The notes under the pieces: model-generated
Database searches by the model: none
What the model saw: the letters and a program-made list of their open reading frames with translations, nothing else
What the model was told of the DNA's origin: nothing
Assembly (NCBI GenBank): GCA_029339195.1
Contig: JAPTJF010000135.1
Coordinates: 1 to 64,000, forward strand
Direction: 5' to 3'
DNA length: 64,000 bases
Source of the DNA: Micractinium sp. NFX-FRZ
Lineage: Eukaryota > Chlorophyta > Trebouxiophyceae > Chlorellales > Chlorellaceae
Part shown: in pieces, positions 33,768 through 44,173 of the stretch
Position numbering within the stretch: position 1 is the first letter of the stretch
Layout of the letters: each line of letters begins with the position of its first letter
Made by a program: the position numbers and the translations under genes

Positions 33768-35530
33768 ATGAGCGGGCAGGCGCCGGCGCAGCTGCAGCTG
33801 CCCCTGGCGGGTGGCTCTGCCGACTCCCTGGGCGACCCCGCCAAGTTTGGCATTGTGACAGTGTCGGATCGTGCTAGCACGGGGGTGTATGAAGATGCCA
33901 GCGGCCCCGCCATCCTGCAATTCTTTCACGAGGCAATCAAGTCGCCGTGAGCGGGTGCTGGGAGGGGGTGACGTGCAGTGTGGCATGGAGGCTTGCGTGG
34001 CATGGAGGCCTAGCAGCGTGGCTTGCGTGCAGGCCTAGAGGGTGTGGGGCTTCATTGCTGCAAAGCCCTGGCAAGCCGCCTGCGGGTAGGCGTGGCTGCG
34101 TTCCACCCCGGCGCTGCCATTGCCCACCCCCCAACTGTACCTACGTCCATGCATCATCGCCAGTGCCTACGTTCCCCTCTGGCTGCAGCTGGCAGGCGGT
34201 GTACCGTGTCATCCCTGACGAGCGGCCGCTGATCGAGGCGGCCCTCAAGGAGCTGTGTGATGTGGAGGGGTGCAGCCTGGTGGTGACCACCGGCGGCACG
34301 GGGCCGGCGCCACGGGACGTGACCCCAGAGGCGACGGAAGCGGTGAGCAGGGGTGTAGCTCAGTATGTGAGGCATGCCCACTGCCAACAAGGGCTTGGGA
34401 GAGCAGTGTTTGGTGTTGTAAATGTGACAGAGCTGCTGCTGAGGAAGCTGCCCTGCAAGAGCTGTTGGCTGTGGGGGAGGAGGGGCTGCTGCCTGCTGCC
34501 CTCGATCCCATGCCTGCAACGCTAAACCAGCCTGCCTGCCCCGCGCGCCTGCCTGCTGCTGTGAACAGAGCTTCAAGTGCTGTACGTGTCGTGCCGCCTG
34601 GGCTGGCTCCCCACAAACCTGCGCTGCCCGCCTGCAGGTGTGCGAGCGCATGATGCCGGGGTATGGGGAGCAGATGCGCGCAATCAGGTAGGGGTCAGCC
34701 CTCATGATAGCAGCTGCCAGGGGCTGTGCCAAGGGTTCCCTGCACCCTTCAATAAGCCGCCTGGTGCACCTTCCAGCAGCCACCCTCATACCAATGCTGC
34801 CCCTATCAAGCCTGTTCATCCCTTCCTCCTTCGCATCCCCGCCCTCTGTCCTCCCCTCCCACCCAATCCACCCCCACTCTATCTGTGGATTGTAGCCTGC
34901 GGTACGTCCCCACCGCGGTGCTGTCCCGCCAGACAGCGGGGCTGCGCGGCAAGAGCCTCATCATCAACCTACCTGGCAAGCCCAAAAGCATCCGAGAGAC
35001 AATTGACGAGGTGGGGCGGTGGGGGCAGATGGCGGGGGATGGGGGGCTGCGACTGCCAGCACCAGCTGCCAGCTACCAGCGAGTGGCACTGCGGCTTGGC
35101 TCCCTTGTTGCGCAGAGCGGTGCATGGGCTGTCAAAGCTGGGCCGCTGTCAGCCCCAACCGCACCTCACCTCGCACCCCCTCGCCTCACTCCTCATACCC
35201 ACCGTGTGGTCTTACACCCCAGCCCCATTCCCGCTATCCGATACACCTCAACCTGCGCAGACCTTTGCCTCCGTCCCCAACTCATTGGACCGCTGCACAG
35301 GGCCTGGTCATTCTTCGACCGCTCCCCCTGCTACCCCCGCATCTCACATATCACACCCCGCCCACCACCCCCTGCAGATCTTTGCCTCCATCCCCACGTG
35401 CATCGACCTGCTGGAGGGGCCCTACATTGAGACGCACGAGCAGGTGGTCAAGGCCTTCCGGCCGCCCGCGCTGCGTCGTACCGCCAAACCAGCAGCGGAC
35501 GCGGCGGCAGCGGAGGCACCGGCACAGTGA
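33768..35530 (+). CDS. mogA: Molybdopterin adenylyltransferase, bacterial MogA type
   Basis: Five exons: 33768-33946, 34189-34342, 34638-34687, 34896-35010, 35378-35530, all with GT..AG ends and consistent phase. The product is about 215 residues. It has FGIVTVSDRASTGVYED near the start, VYRVIPDERPLIEAAL, the molybdopterin-binding loop VVTTGGTGPAPRDVTPEAT, VCERMMPGYGEQMRAISLRY, AVLSRQTAGLRGKSLIINLP, GKPKSIRETIDE and a C-terminal block CIDLLEGPYIETHEQVVKAF. It adenylylates molybdopterin before molybdate insertion. The last blocks are those of bacterial MogA and are absent from the plant CNX1 G-domain; no E-domain is attached. ATG 33768 is the first Met of the exon, but an upstream exon encoding a leader is possible in 33400-33760. 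Confidence 0.9.
34431..34493 (+). repeat. Segment shared with an exon at 3.0 kb (intronic copy)
   Basis: This stretch, inside the 34343-34637 intron of the mogA-like gene, is nearly identical to 3016-3082 and still encodes EEAALQELLAVGEEGLLP in an open plus-strand frame. Confidence 0.75.
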
Positions 35531-35585
35531 CCAGCTCACAGGGCAGGGCGCGGCACCACTGCGTGCCTGAGCACGGTTGTTTTGG

Positions 35586-35590
35586 TTACA
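35586..35590 (-). terminator. TGTAA poly(A) signal of the START-like gene
   Basis: TTACA on the plus strand, about 160 bases past the stop at 35751. It lies between the mogA stop and the mogA poly(A) signal, so the two transcripts overlap. Confidence 0.5.
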
Positions 35591-35661
35591 TGCTGCATGT
35601 TCGAGCATTGCTGGTGTGCTTAGTTTGCATCTCACATTGTATCTGGCATTGTGCCGAGTGC

Positions 35662-35666
35662 TGTAA
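35662..35666 (+). terminator. TGTAA poly(A) signal of the mogA-like gene
   Basis: About 132 bases past the stop at 35530. Confidence 0.5.
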
Positions 35667-35750
35667 AGTGCTGCAACATTCACGCTGTGACATGCAAGGG
35701 CAGGTGGGAGGTCGCATGCTGCAGAGGCTGCAGTTTGTTGCCGCAGCTGC

Positions 35751-37999
35751 TCACTCCACTGCCGCTGTGTGCTTGCCCGAGCACATGCCAAAGAGCCTGC
35801 CCAGGCGGCCGTGCTTGCCGCTGCCGCCTGCTGCGCCGTGCAGCCCCTTCCCCGTGGCAACCTTCTCCACCCGCACCGGGCGGCGCCCTGGGCAAGGGAC
35901 AGGCAGAAGGTCAAGTGATGAGCTGGCGGCTGCCATGTACTGGCAGCCCAGCACAGCCAATTGCGTGCCAGGGACTCACATCGTCCCTGCACGTGATCCT
36001 GCTGCCTGGGCCTGTGCTCTCTGGCAGCCGCCAGCACACATTTACCCCCTCTTCTCCCCGCATGCAATACCCACTCCTGCCAAACACCTCTGTCCAGTCA
36101 CGCCCTGCCCTCCTACACAACAGACACTTGCGAACCAGATTACCTCTCAAACCAATACCCAACCCGAAGTTCCTCCCCTGCCCTCCTACCTGACACAAAC
36201 TGCGCACCAGCTTACTCTCTCAAAACAGTGCCCCACCCAAAATCCCCCGCCGCCCTCCTACCTGACACAAACTTGCGCACCAGCTCGTCAGGCAGCACCC
36301 TGCTGGCCCGTGTGGGAGACAGCCCCCGCTCCAGGTAGTAGGTGCGCCAGGGGGCGCACGTGCCCCAGTCCACCTGCCGTGTGCACGCGCAGGGGGGCAG
36401 CGGAAGGGGCTCGGCTGCCCGCAGCAGCAGCAGCAGCAGCAGCGACTGGCATTGGCTGCGCTCACTGCATGAAGCACTGAGGGGGTGCACCCAGGCATGC
36501 GCTTCCCACCCCGGTGCCTGAATGCAGCCTGCGTCCCGAGCACCCTGCCTGCGTGCATGCCCATGCCTTCCTGAGCTCACCTCGTCCTCTGACTGCCGAG
36601 AGCTCTCCCTAGAAGCAGAGTAGCCAGAAACACTCGACTCCCTCCCCTCGCTCCTGCCGCCTTGGCTGCCCTCGCCGCCAGCCGGCTTGCCCAGCGAGCC
36701 CTCCTCTGGCACCGGTGCCATGCCCCTGCCTGCCTGCGCAGCGCCCGCCTCGCCGTTTGGTGCCGCCGGCAGCTCGGCGCCAGCCGAGGCAGCCGGCGAG
36801 GCGGAGGGCGTGTAGAACACTGTGTCGCCAGTGTCCTGCCGCACGTAGCGCCGGTCAATGGCATCAACAAACCTCCCGTCACCTCCCTCCGCTTGCCCGC
36901 CAGCAGGCGGCCCGTTCAGCTGCTGCCCCTGCTGCTCGCCCTCGGCAGCAGCAGCAGCAGCGGCAGCGGCGTCGGCAAATGGGCTGTGCAGGGCAGGAAT
37001 GGAGGCCTGTGGTGCAGCCGCCTCCGTGGCTGCCTGGACACCCCTCTGCCGATGGCGCCCCTTGCCACGTGGCCGGTGCGTGCCATGCTGCAGCGGCAGG
37101 CATGGGCCAGTGCAGGGCACGCCGTCAGACCAGGGAAGCAAGCACGACCAGTGCGCTGTGTGCTGTGACTGCCTCACGTCTGTCCAGCCAGCGCTGAGCC
37201 AGCTGTGCACCTGGGGACCCCGTGGCAAGGGCACTAAAAGGCCTGTCATCGCCTTCTGACCCAACTATCGTGCCCCCAATTTAACTTGCTTTCAACGGAT
37301 TACTATTTCCTGCTCTCAACTGCCCTCTCGCCCTTGTTCCCACCTGCTTGATGTCCGCCACCTGCTGCTCCATCCACTCCACCCCCTCCACGCGTGGCCG
37401 CCCCGCCAGCAGCCGCTCCCTGCCGTGCCGCGTCTGCAGGAGCTCCTGCCGCACCCCCACCCACCTGCACCCAGCCACGCCAGAGTGCAGGCAGGGAGGT
37501 CGAGGTTGATCAGCCGGCCGACTTTTTGCTGCTGCATGGTTATACCCTGCCAGTCAGGCTGCCTGGTTGAATGCTGCCAGTCACGCTGCAGCGTCCAAAT
37601 CGCTTACCAATCGCGCCTGGCCCAGCCGGGCGTGGCGGCGCAGGGGGCGGGCGTGGCTGCGCAGCGCTGCGACACGCTCCTCTTGCTTCACCAAGTCGAG
37701 AACCATGCGACCACACAGCCCGCACCTTCTGCCCTCCTGACATGTCGGGACCATCCATGCACTCACTTGTCAATGATGCCCGGCATGTCGGCAAAGCTCT
37801 GCTCCAGGCTCTTCTTGGCCAGTCGCTTGGCCACCGCACCCAGCCCCCACAGCCCCTTGAACCTGCAGGGATGAGCAGGGTGGCAGGCGCAAAGTTCAGC
37901 GAGTGTGAGCAGTCGGGTAGGGGGGGCAGCTGGATGCCGTGCTGGCACCAGGCCGTGGGAACACGGGGGGAACTTCCCAGTGTGACAAAAACAGAACAA

Positions 38000-38045
<46 letters not shown>

Positions 38046-39890
38046 AACTTCCTCAACAGCAAAGCCCTTCACTCACTCTATGTTCTGCTCCAGGATGTGG
38101 CGGCAGCGGTCAGGCCCCACCGGCTCAATGATGGTGCGGGACGTGAAGTGGCCCTGCGGAAGGGAGGTGTGTGTGCAAGCCTTGCTGGCTTCAGACTTGG
38201 CTAGCTCCGTTTTGCGAGTCGAGTCAAGCTGGCAAGCGGGCAGATGCGGCCTCAGAGCTGGCAAATGCAGCACGCACAGCATGCACAGCAACAACACCCG
38301 ACTTGTCCATACCCCTGCTGCACCAAACAGTCCCTGGTGCCTGCGCCGCCCCCTCCCTGCCATGCCCTGCCCCTGCCCTGCCCCTGCCCTGCCCTGATCC
38401 CAGCAGATCCCAGAAGCCTGCCCCCCTCCTCTCTCGCCTTGTCTCCCAGGAAGGGTGCCTCGCTGCGGATGGCCAGCTCATACGGCGGCTGGCGCAGCTT
38501 CTCGGGGCGGTACTCCTGCGAGGGCAGCGAGCAAGGCAGGGCTGGCAGGTGAGCATGCAATGCAGGGCGGGGTGAACGTTGTACGTGTGCTCAAGCTGGG
38601 CACAGCAGGGTGCACACAGCAGGTCCTTGCGAGCGCCTGTGCGCAAGTCCTTGCGAGCGCCTGTGGTCCCACCTGCGCTGCCTGCCCATCCGCCCTGGAT
38701 GATCCGCCCTCCCGCCCCCTCTCCTGCCCACGCCGCCCTTGCCTTCACACTCGCCGTCACCTCACCCCGCCCTTCACTTGGACCGCGCAGGCAGCTTTGC
38801 AACCCCACCCTCCCCCCTCAGGCGCACCACATAATCAAAGTACTCGAGCTTGTCGGGAATTTTTGAAGACAGCGAGCTGGGGATCTGCTCGGGAGGGAGG
38901 GCACACGCAGGGGCGGGCCGGCAGAACAAGTATCAGGTGGGCAAGCAGGACTGCCTTGTGGCAGTAGTGTGGGTGGCTGACCTGAGCGCAGGCCCTGGCG
39001 TGGGCAGGAGCACGGGCAAGCGTGAAGCCTCGCAAGCAGCGGCGGGTGAGCAGAGCAGCAGAGAGTGGCCCAGGCGGCGCGGTAACGCAGCGTAGGTTGG
39101 GGCAGAGCAGCGCAGGTTGGTGTAAGGCAGCGCGCACTGTGGCCGACCACGGAAGAGAAGCGTGCAGCAGAGCAGCCAAGCATTGCGTACCCATGCGCCC
39201 ACGTCTGGCTTGCTGGCCAGCTGTATGTGCGTGGCCCCTCCCTCCCTCCAGCAGCGCACGATTTCGTACTCCAGCAGGTTCATCTCCTGCGGGTGGGCAG
39301 GGGGGGGAGGTGGCACAGAGGCACAGAGTGGGAGGGTACAAGGTTGTGCCAAGGAGTGCGTCCAACCAGGAGAGCGCCTGCTAACTCTCCTACGGGTGCG
39401 GACTGGCAGGGAATACCCAGGTCGGACCAGAGCAAGCGGGAGGGGTGGGCGGGGAGTGAGAGCAGGATCGTGTGCTGAGGCTCGTAGTAGAGCGGGGCAA
39501 TTACAGCAATGAAGGAGGGTGAGGTTGCATGGCTTGAACATAAATTGAGGGTGCGGGTACTGCTCAAGTGCCAAGCACAAGCTGGGCAGGGCGGGCGGGC
39601 AGGGGCGGGTGCGGCGCCACCAGCTCAGCTGGTCAGCCACGGCTGCAGCTGTACCCCAGTATCAGCCATGGTTGAGCAGCTGTGGACCCCACCACAGCCT
39701 TATGTAGCTGTACATGGGGATCCAGCGACTCCCACTCACCCACCTGACAAGCAAGGCATCCACATGCATGCACCCTCCCTCATGCCCACCAGCGCACCTC
39801 TGCAATGAAGCTGCGGAAGGCGGCTCCATCTCGCTCCAGCAGGTACGTCTCGGCGGGAATGGCCAGCTCAGCCTCCACGCGGATGCGCAT
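35751..39890 (-). CDS. START/VASt-like lipid-binding domain protein
   Basis: About ten exons. The N-terminal half, from ATG 39890, forms a continuous START-like fold: MRIRVEAELAIPAETYLLER, GAAFRSFIAE, EMNLLEYEIVRCWREGG, DKLEYFDYVVR, PYELAIRSEAPFLGDKA, GHFTSRTIIEPVGPDRCRHI and FKGLWGLGAVAKRLAKKS with SFADMPGIIDK. This pattern (strand-rich body, then a long C-terminal helix) resembles VASt and DUF2505-like lipid-binding domains; ligand unknown. A basic linker (VEWMEQQVADIKQ), an acidic/Ser-rich exon (36590-37000), and an exon VDWGTCAPWRTYYLERG (36284-36375) follow. The last exon ends GKHTAAVE at 35751. The frame stays open upstream of 39890 (HHSVAQYGYSNSTGK), so the true start may lie in a further 5' exon. 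Family assignment is tentative. Confidence 0.55.
36111..36283 (-). repeat. Tandem copies of an exon end plus splice donor
   Basis: Three head-to-tail copies of a unit of about 72 bases lie at 36263-36283, 36191-36210 and, more diverged, 36111-36137. The unit contains TGACACAAACTTGCGCACCAG on the plus strand, which is the 3' end of an exon followed by its GT donor on the coding strand. The two extra copies sit in the following intron. Confidence 0.65.
38001..38044 (+). repeat. (CAGG)11 microsatellite
   Basis: Eleven uninterrupted CAGG units lie in an intron of the START-like gene. Confidence 0.95.
38623..38665 (+). repeat. 24-bp tandem duplication
   Basis: GTCCTTGCGAGCGCCTGTG occurs at 38623 and 38647 in an intron of the START-like gene. 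Confidence 0.8.
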
Positions 39891-40585
39891 CTTCCCTGTG
39901 CTGTTGCTGTACCCGTATTGGGCCACAGAGTGGTGCAGAATGCGTGGCAGCGCCACGGGTGCTGCAGCAGTGGCAGTGCTGCGGCTGGTGGCACGAGCCG
40001 CTTGCGGCGCCGAGGCTCAAGTCCGCGGCGGGTGGTGGCGGCGGCGGCTAGGAAGCGGGGCTGGTTATGTAAAGCCGCCAAGGTGTCCTACTGAGCAGCG
40101 CAGCCGTGCTAGAAAGGAGGCTCTGGGGGACCCAGAGGGCAGGCAAAGGGGGTGGTCAGGTGTAAAGAAGCTGCCTGACGCACACTCTCTCTTGTGCTTC
40201 TTGGACTGAATGGTTGCTGCAGCCCTGGGCACGTGCCAAGAAATCGAGTTCAAGTCAGGACACACGCTGAGCGGCTGCCCCATGTCCTAGGTTGGGTGCC
40301 TTCCGGCTTTCCAATGCGCATCACCCGATTGCAGGTTTGGGGCTCTCCTGTGAGCTGCCCCAAACTCCCTGTGAGGGCAGCAGGGCCACAACCCTAGTGA
40401 CGTTCACAACAGGTTCAGCCGCCAGCACGAGGCCTGGGGAGGTCCCTTGGGCAGGCACTGATCATGACCGAGTCACTGCCGTACCGCTGCATCGGGCTGC
40501 ATCCAGCGATGGGCCGTCCGGCCCCCATGGCAGCCACCGGTGGCGCCGCTGCTGACGCCGCTGCACCCGGCGCTTGGTCGTCCTG

Positions 40586-40794
40586 CTCACCTTCCGCGTT
40601 CTGACCGCCTGCCACTGGTTCAAGGGCCGAAACCCCAACCAAATGATGAATGTGCAGAAAACCCACCTATTCCTGGAGCACTAAACACTACTAAGGGGCA
40701 AGGCCAGGCTGGTAGAGGCAGCCGCCCGCACTCAGCTCACGGCGGCGGCAGCCAGCGAGGCGGCAGCACTCGGGACTGGGCACTCTGGCAAGCC
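40586..40794 (+). repeat. Dispersed repeat, copy A
   Basis: About 209 bases that align end to end with 44174-44393. Shared anchors include GCGTTCTGACCGCC, GGCAAGGCCAGGCTG and CCAGCGAGGCGGCAGCACT. The copies have diverged by many substitutions and small indels and lie in the same orientation. No ORF is conserved. Origin unknown; probably a short interspersed element or old duplication. Confidence 0.7.
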
Positions 40795-41446
40795 TGGATT
40801 CAGCGGCGTGGCAGCAGCAGGGCCACAAGAGAGCAGGGCAGCAGGACAAGAGCAAGCAAGGCATACAGGCAAGCAAGCGGAAGAGGCAAAAGCTCTAGCC
40901 AATATCAGGCAGAGCAGCAGGGGGAGTATAACACAAAACAGGAGCAAGCAGCACCAGGCCTAGCAAGCACCAAGCCATCTACACGCAAGGCTTGACTGCT
41001 GTGCAGTGGGGAACAGCATGCATGCCAGGGCCTTCCAGCCTGCGCGCTCTACATGCTGCCGTGCGGCCGGGTGCAGCGCCACTGCTGCCGCTGGTGCCTT
41101 GGCTGCTGGCGGAGCCGGTGCTCGGCAGGGGAGCAGCGGGCTCGACGCCCACTGCCGGCGTGTGAACGGCCACTGCAGGTGCAGCACAAGAGGGCAGAGG
41201 GGCCACAGGATGTGTTACTTACCCTGCATGTGGGGCCTTTGTGAGACCGGGACAGGGGGAGGTTAGGCCACAGGTCCTGCCGTTCGGAGCGCGTTCAGCT
41301 CTGCCGGACACCACCCCCCTTGTTGCTAGAGCCCCAGGGACCCTGGGCAGGGGTGGTGGGGCCGGCGTGCTGATAGGGGCTGCTGCTGAGCACGGCTGCA
41401 CATCACAGGCACCGCCCACCAACCACGCCAAGCCCACTCACTCTGG
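40795..41446. other. Repeat-rich intergenic DNA
   Basis: No gene was seen. CAGG/GCAAGCA-type purine-rich tracts occur at 40800-40980, and the left arm of a long inverted repeat is at 41055-41084. Confidence 0.4.
41055..41084 (+). repeat. Left arm of a 30-nt perfect inverted repeat
   Basis: Thirty bases starting GCTGCCGTGCGGCCGG are the exact reverse complement of 42507-42536. The arms enclose about 1.4 kb. Similarity ends abruptly outside the arms. Confidence 0.8.
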
Positions 41447-43965
41447 TTGAACTCTACCGCCAGCTGGCCTGCAGCCTCCTGCGCGCCAAACGCCGGCATC
41501 TGCTCTGCGGGGCTCCCCGCGGCTGCCGCACCCGCCTCTGGCGGCTGCTCGGCTGCCTGGGCGGCATCCACCGCACCCAGCTGCCCCGGCATCGGCTCTG
41601 CGGGGCTCCCTGCGGCTGGCGCACCCGCCACTGGCGACTGCTCGGCTGTCTGGGCGGCGTGCATGGCGCCCGGCCCCTCTGCCGCCTGCTCCCCTGCCTC
41701 CATGGGCACCTGCTGCAGGTGCCCCTCTATCTCAAGGGGGCCACTGCACTGTCGTCGCTGTCGCTGACCCGGCGCGGCGGCGAGCTGCCCTGTGCCGCTC
41801 CTCACGCTCGGCCAACTGATCAAGCTGTGCAATCACATCATCCATCTGCTGCACTATGGCTGCCACCTCATCCTGTGTAAGGTTGGGCTGCTCACGCTGC
41901 ATGCGCAGGATACGCAGCTGGCGGAGCAGCTCCTGCATCTCCGCCGCCATCAGCTGGCGGTGCAGGCGGCGCAGGTAGCGTTGACTGCAAGCGGGGCAGC
42001 AGCGTCACTCCAGAGTCATGCTTTGGGACCCGCGCCTGCAATTGCAGCACGCTGGAGCGCCCGGCGTCCCAGCTGCGCCAGCTGCCGGCAGGTGGCCCCC
42101 GTCCCGACCACGCTTTGCCCCCCGCGCACCTCCGTTTAGGCGCGGTGTGCACCGTGGCCAAGCCGTGGCTCACATCCTGGTTCTCGTCGATGCCGGCCCG
42201 TGAGGAGCTTTGGCCTTTGCCTGGGCCGCCGGAGCCGCCGCTTGCTCATTCAGCAGTTGCAGGTTGATGAAAAGAAGTGTGCGAGGCGAGGATTTGATAC
42301 CAAATTTCATAAATTTGATCAGTTGAGTACCTGAAATCCTGTCGTCCTGCTGCGCTCTGGCTGCGCTTTGCCCAGCACATGTGCAGTAGAACAACCTCTC
42401 TGGGAGGCTCCCATCCATATCCATGGGGCAGGGGTAGCAAGAAGTTAGCATTTCATACCACGTTTTGCATGCATGACTGGCGAGAGGCCTGTGGGCAAGA
42501 GGCAGCGCAGTGGCGCTGCACCCGGCCGCACGGCAGCGTCGCGGCCGGCGGCAGCGCTGCCCAAACTGCGCACTGCACGCTGCTATTGCCATGCAGCCCA
42601 TACCGCTAGGGCTGGGTTTACACCACGGGATCACTGTGCAGGCTGGCGCTGCTGCCGGGGCCGTCGGTGTCGCCTGCCGGATCGTGGCATGGCACAGCGG
42701 GCGCCTGGGGGCGGACGCCTGGGGGGCGGGCGGGTGGCGCACGTGGAGGGCGACGGCGCCAACGGGCAGGCGGTCTGGGCAGTGCCTGCAGCAGGAAGAA
42801 AGCAGAGATAGCACCATGAGCCATCAGAGGGAAGGGTCATGGTTGAGCACAACAAGGGAGGAACAGCGCCGGGAAATGTAGTCGACTGTGACCAGGGTTG
42901 GCCAAGGTTAAGGCAGGGCAGGGGAGACCAACAGCCCCACTGCTGGGCAGGGAGGCCCACCTGAGACGGCTGGCTTGCAGGGTGTAGGGCCCGCTGTCGT
43001 CCGCGCTGCTCAGGCTGGGGCTGCTGGCAGCAGGCCCCTCATGCGGGGTGGCCGCTGCTGTCTCTAGCATAACCTGTGGGCTGGTGAGCATGTTGCGGGT
43101 CCAAAGCCGCCGCTGCCGGCACGCACCAGCGGGTGCTTCTGTGCTGCAGGGTGGGCGTGGCTGCGGGGGTAGCCCAGGACAACCCGTCAGGTGGTGCCCC
43201 CTGCTGCTGCTGCTGCTGCTGCAGCTCAGCACTCAGCTGGGAGGGCTGGGTTGTCTGGGCATGGCTCCACAAGTAGTGCTGCTGAGCGGGCAGGGAGTTT
43301 GCGCCACCACCCCACAGCTGCGCGCTGCTGCCCGCCAGGCTGTCCACCCGGGGAAAGGGTGCTGCTGCCGCTGCGGCGGTGGCGGCTGCGGCACTGGCTG
43401 CGCTGACCTCTGATGGGACACAGGGCCCTGCCTGCCTTACAGCAGGGGAGTGCATGGAGTCGGGGCTGAAGGCTGGGGAGTGGGACTCGAATGGTCGGGT
43501 GGACAGCGCCTGCTGACGTGGCGTGGTCGAGGCCACCGAGGCGGCATCCCACATCTCATCCTCCTGCAGGGTCGCCATCAGCGAACGCTGCGGGCAGGGT
43601 GGGGGTGTGCTTGAGTTGGAAAAGGCGTTGCCGGCTGGCTGGGATCTAGAAAAATGTTGTTTTGAGTGCCGTGTGCACCATGCACGCCTCAGTGTGGGGC
43701 ATGGGTTGGGCGGAAAGGGCGGGTAAGCAGAATGACATGTCGGGGCCCATGCACGTTGTGGGCAGGGAGGAGGGCCAGCACAGGCGCCGCCCCGCCAGCA
43801 CAGGCGCCCTTGCACCTGGCGACTTGTCGTAGATGCGGGTGCAGGAGATGGCCACGTTACGGCGGTCTGCCAGGTCCAGGCAGTGCGTCATCTTGTTGGC
43901 CAGCAGGATGAGGTTGATGAAGTTGCGGCAGTGCACTGCAGGAGCTGCACACAACAGGGGGTGGC
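41447..43965 (-). CDS. Unresolved gene with coiled-coil and Gln/Ala-rich exons
   Basis: Several minus-strand exons look real but the model is incomplete. In transcription order: NFINLILLANKMTHCLDLAD with RRNVAISCTRIYDKSPG (about 43820-43960, helical); RSLMATLQEDEMWDAASVAS followed by a Ser/Ala/Gln-rich stretch (about 43090-43590); VMLETAAATPHEGP with SADDSGPYTLQASRLR (about 42960-43078); a coiled coil MAAEMQELLRQLRILRMQR with IVQQMDDVIAQLDQLAER (about 41800-41950); and a C-terminal exon with two copies of an AAQTAEQSPVAGAP-like repeat (41447-41700). The 43090 and 42960 blocks do not join in frame with any splice pair I could find, and the low-GC insert at 42240-42480 interrupts the region. 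It may be two genes, or a gene disrupted by the repeat elements around it. Function unknown. Confidence 0.4.
42289..42341 (+). repeat. Low-GC nested palindrome
   Basis: CAAATTT/AAATTTG (42301-42317) sits inside longer arms GGATTTGATACC and GTACCTGAAATCC. Base composition is far lower in GC than the surroundings. Confidence 0.5.
42507..42536 (-). repeat. Right arm of the 30-nt perfect inverted repeat
   Basis: Exact reverse complement of 41055-41084; see that entry. Confidence 0.8.
43200..43222 (-). repeat. Poly-Gln-coding trinucleotide repeat
   Basis: CTG repeat on the plus strand, encoding about seven Gln in the unresolved minus-strand gene. Confidence 0.7.
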
Positions 43966-44173
43966 GGGCTGAATTTGTGCATATAGCGGCAGGGCCAGGC
44001 TGGCCAGGCCACGAGGGGTGAAGTGGCGGGTTCATTCAACTGTAATGATGCGAGGGCGCCCCTGCATGCAGGGCAGGCTGGCAAGGGCAGGGGTGCAGCC
44101 GCTGCATGCCAGCCACTGGACGCCACTGCATCCGTCCTCAGGCTGCCGCCCAACGATGGCTGCCTGTTTCCGT

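Noticed and set aside
35527..36480. 317-residue plus-strand frame after mogA
   Set aside because: Antisense to exons and introns of the START-like gene, with no conserved block.
38001..38044. CRISPR-like array
   Set aside because: A simple tetranucleotide microsatellite with no spacers, in a nuclear eukaryotic intron.
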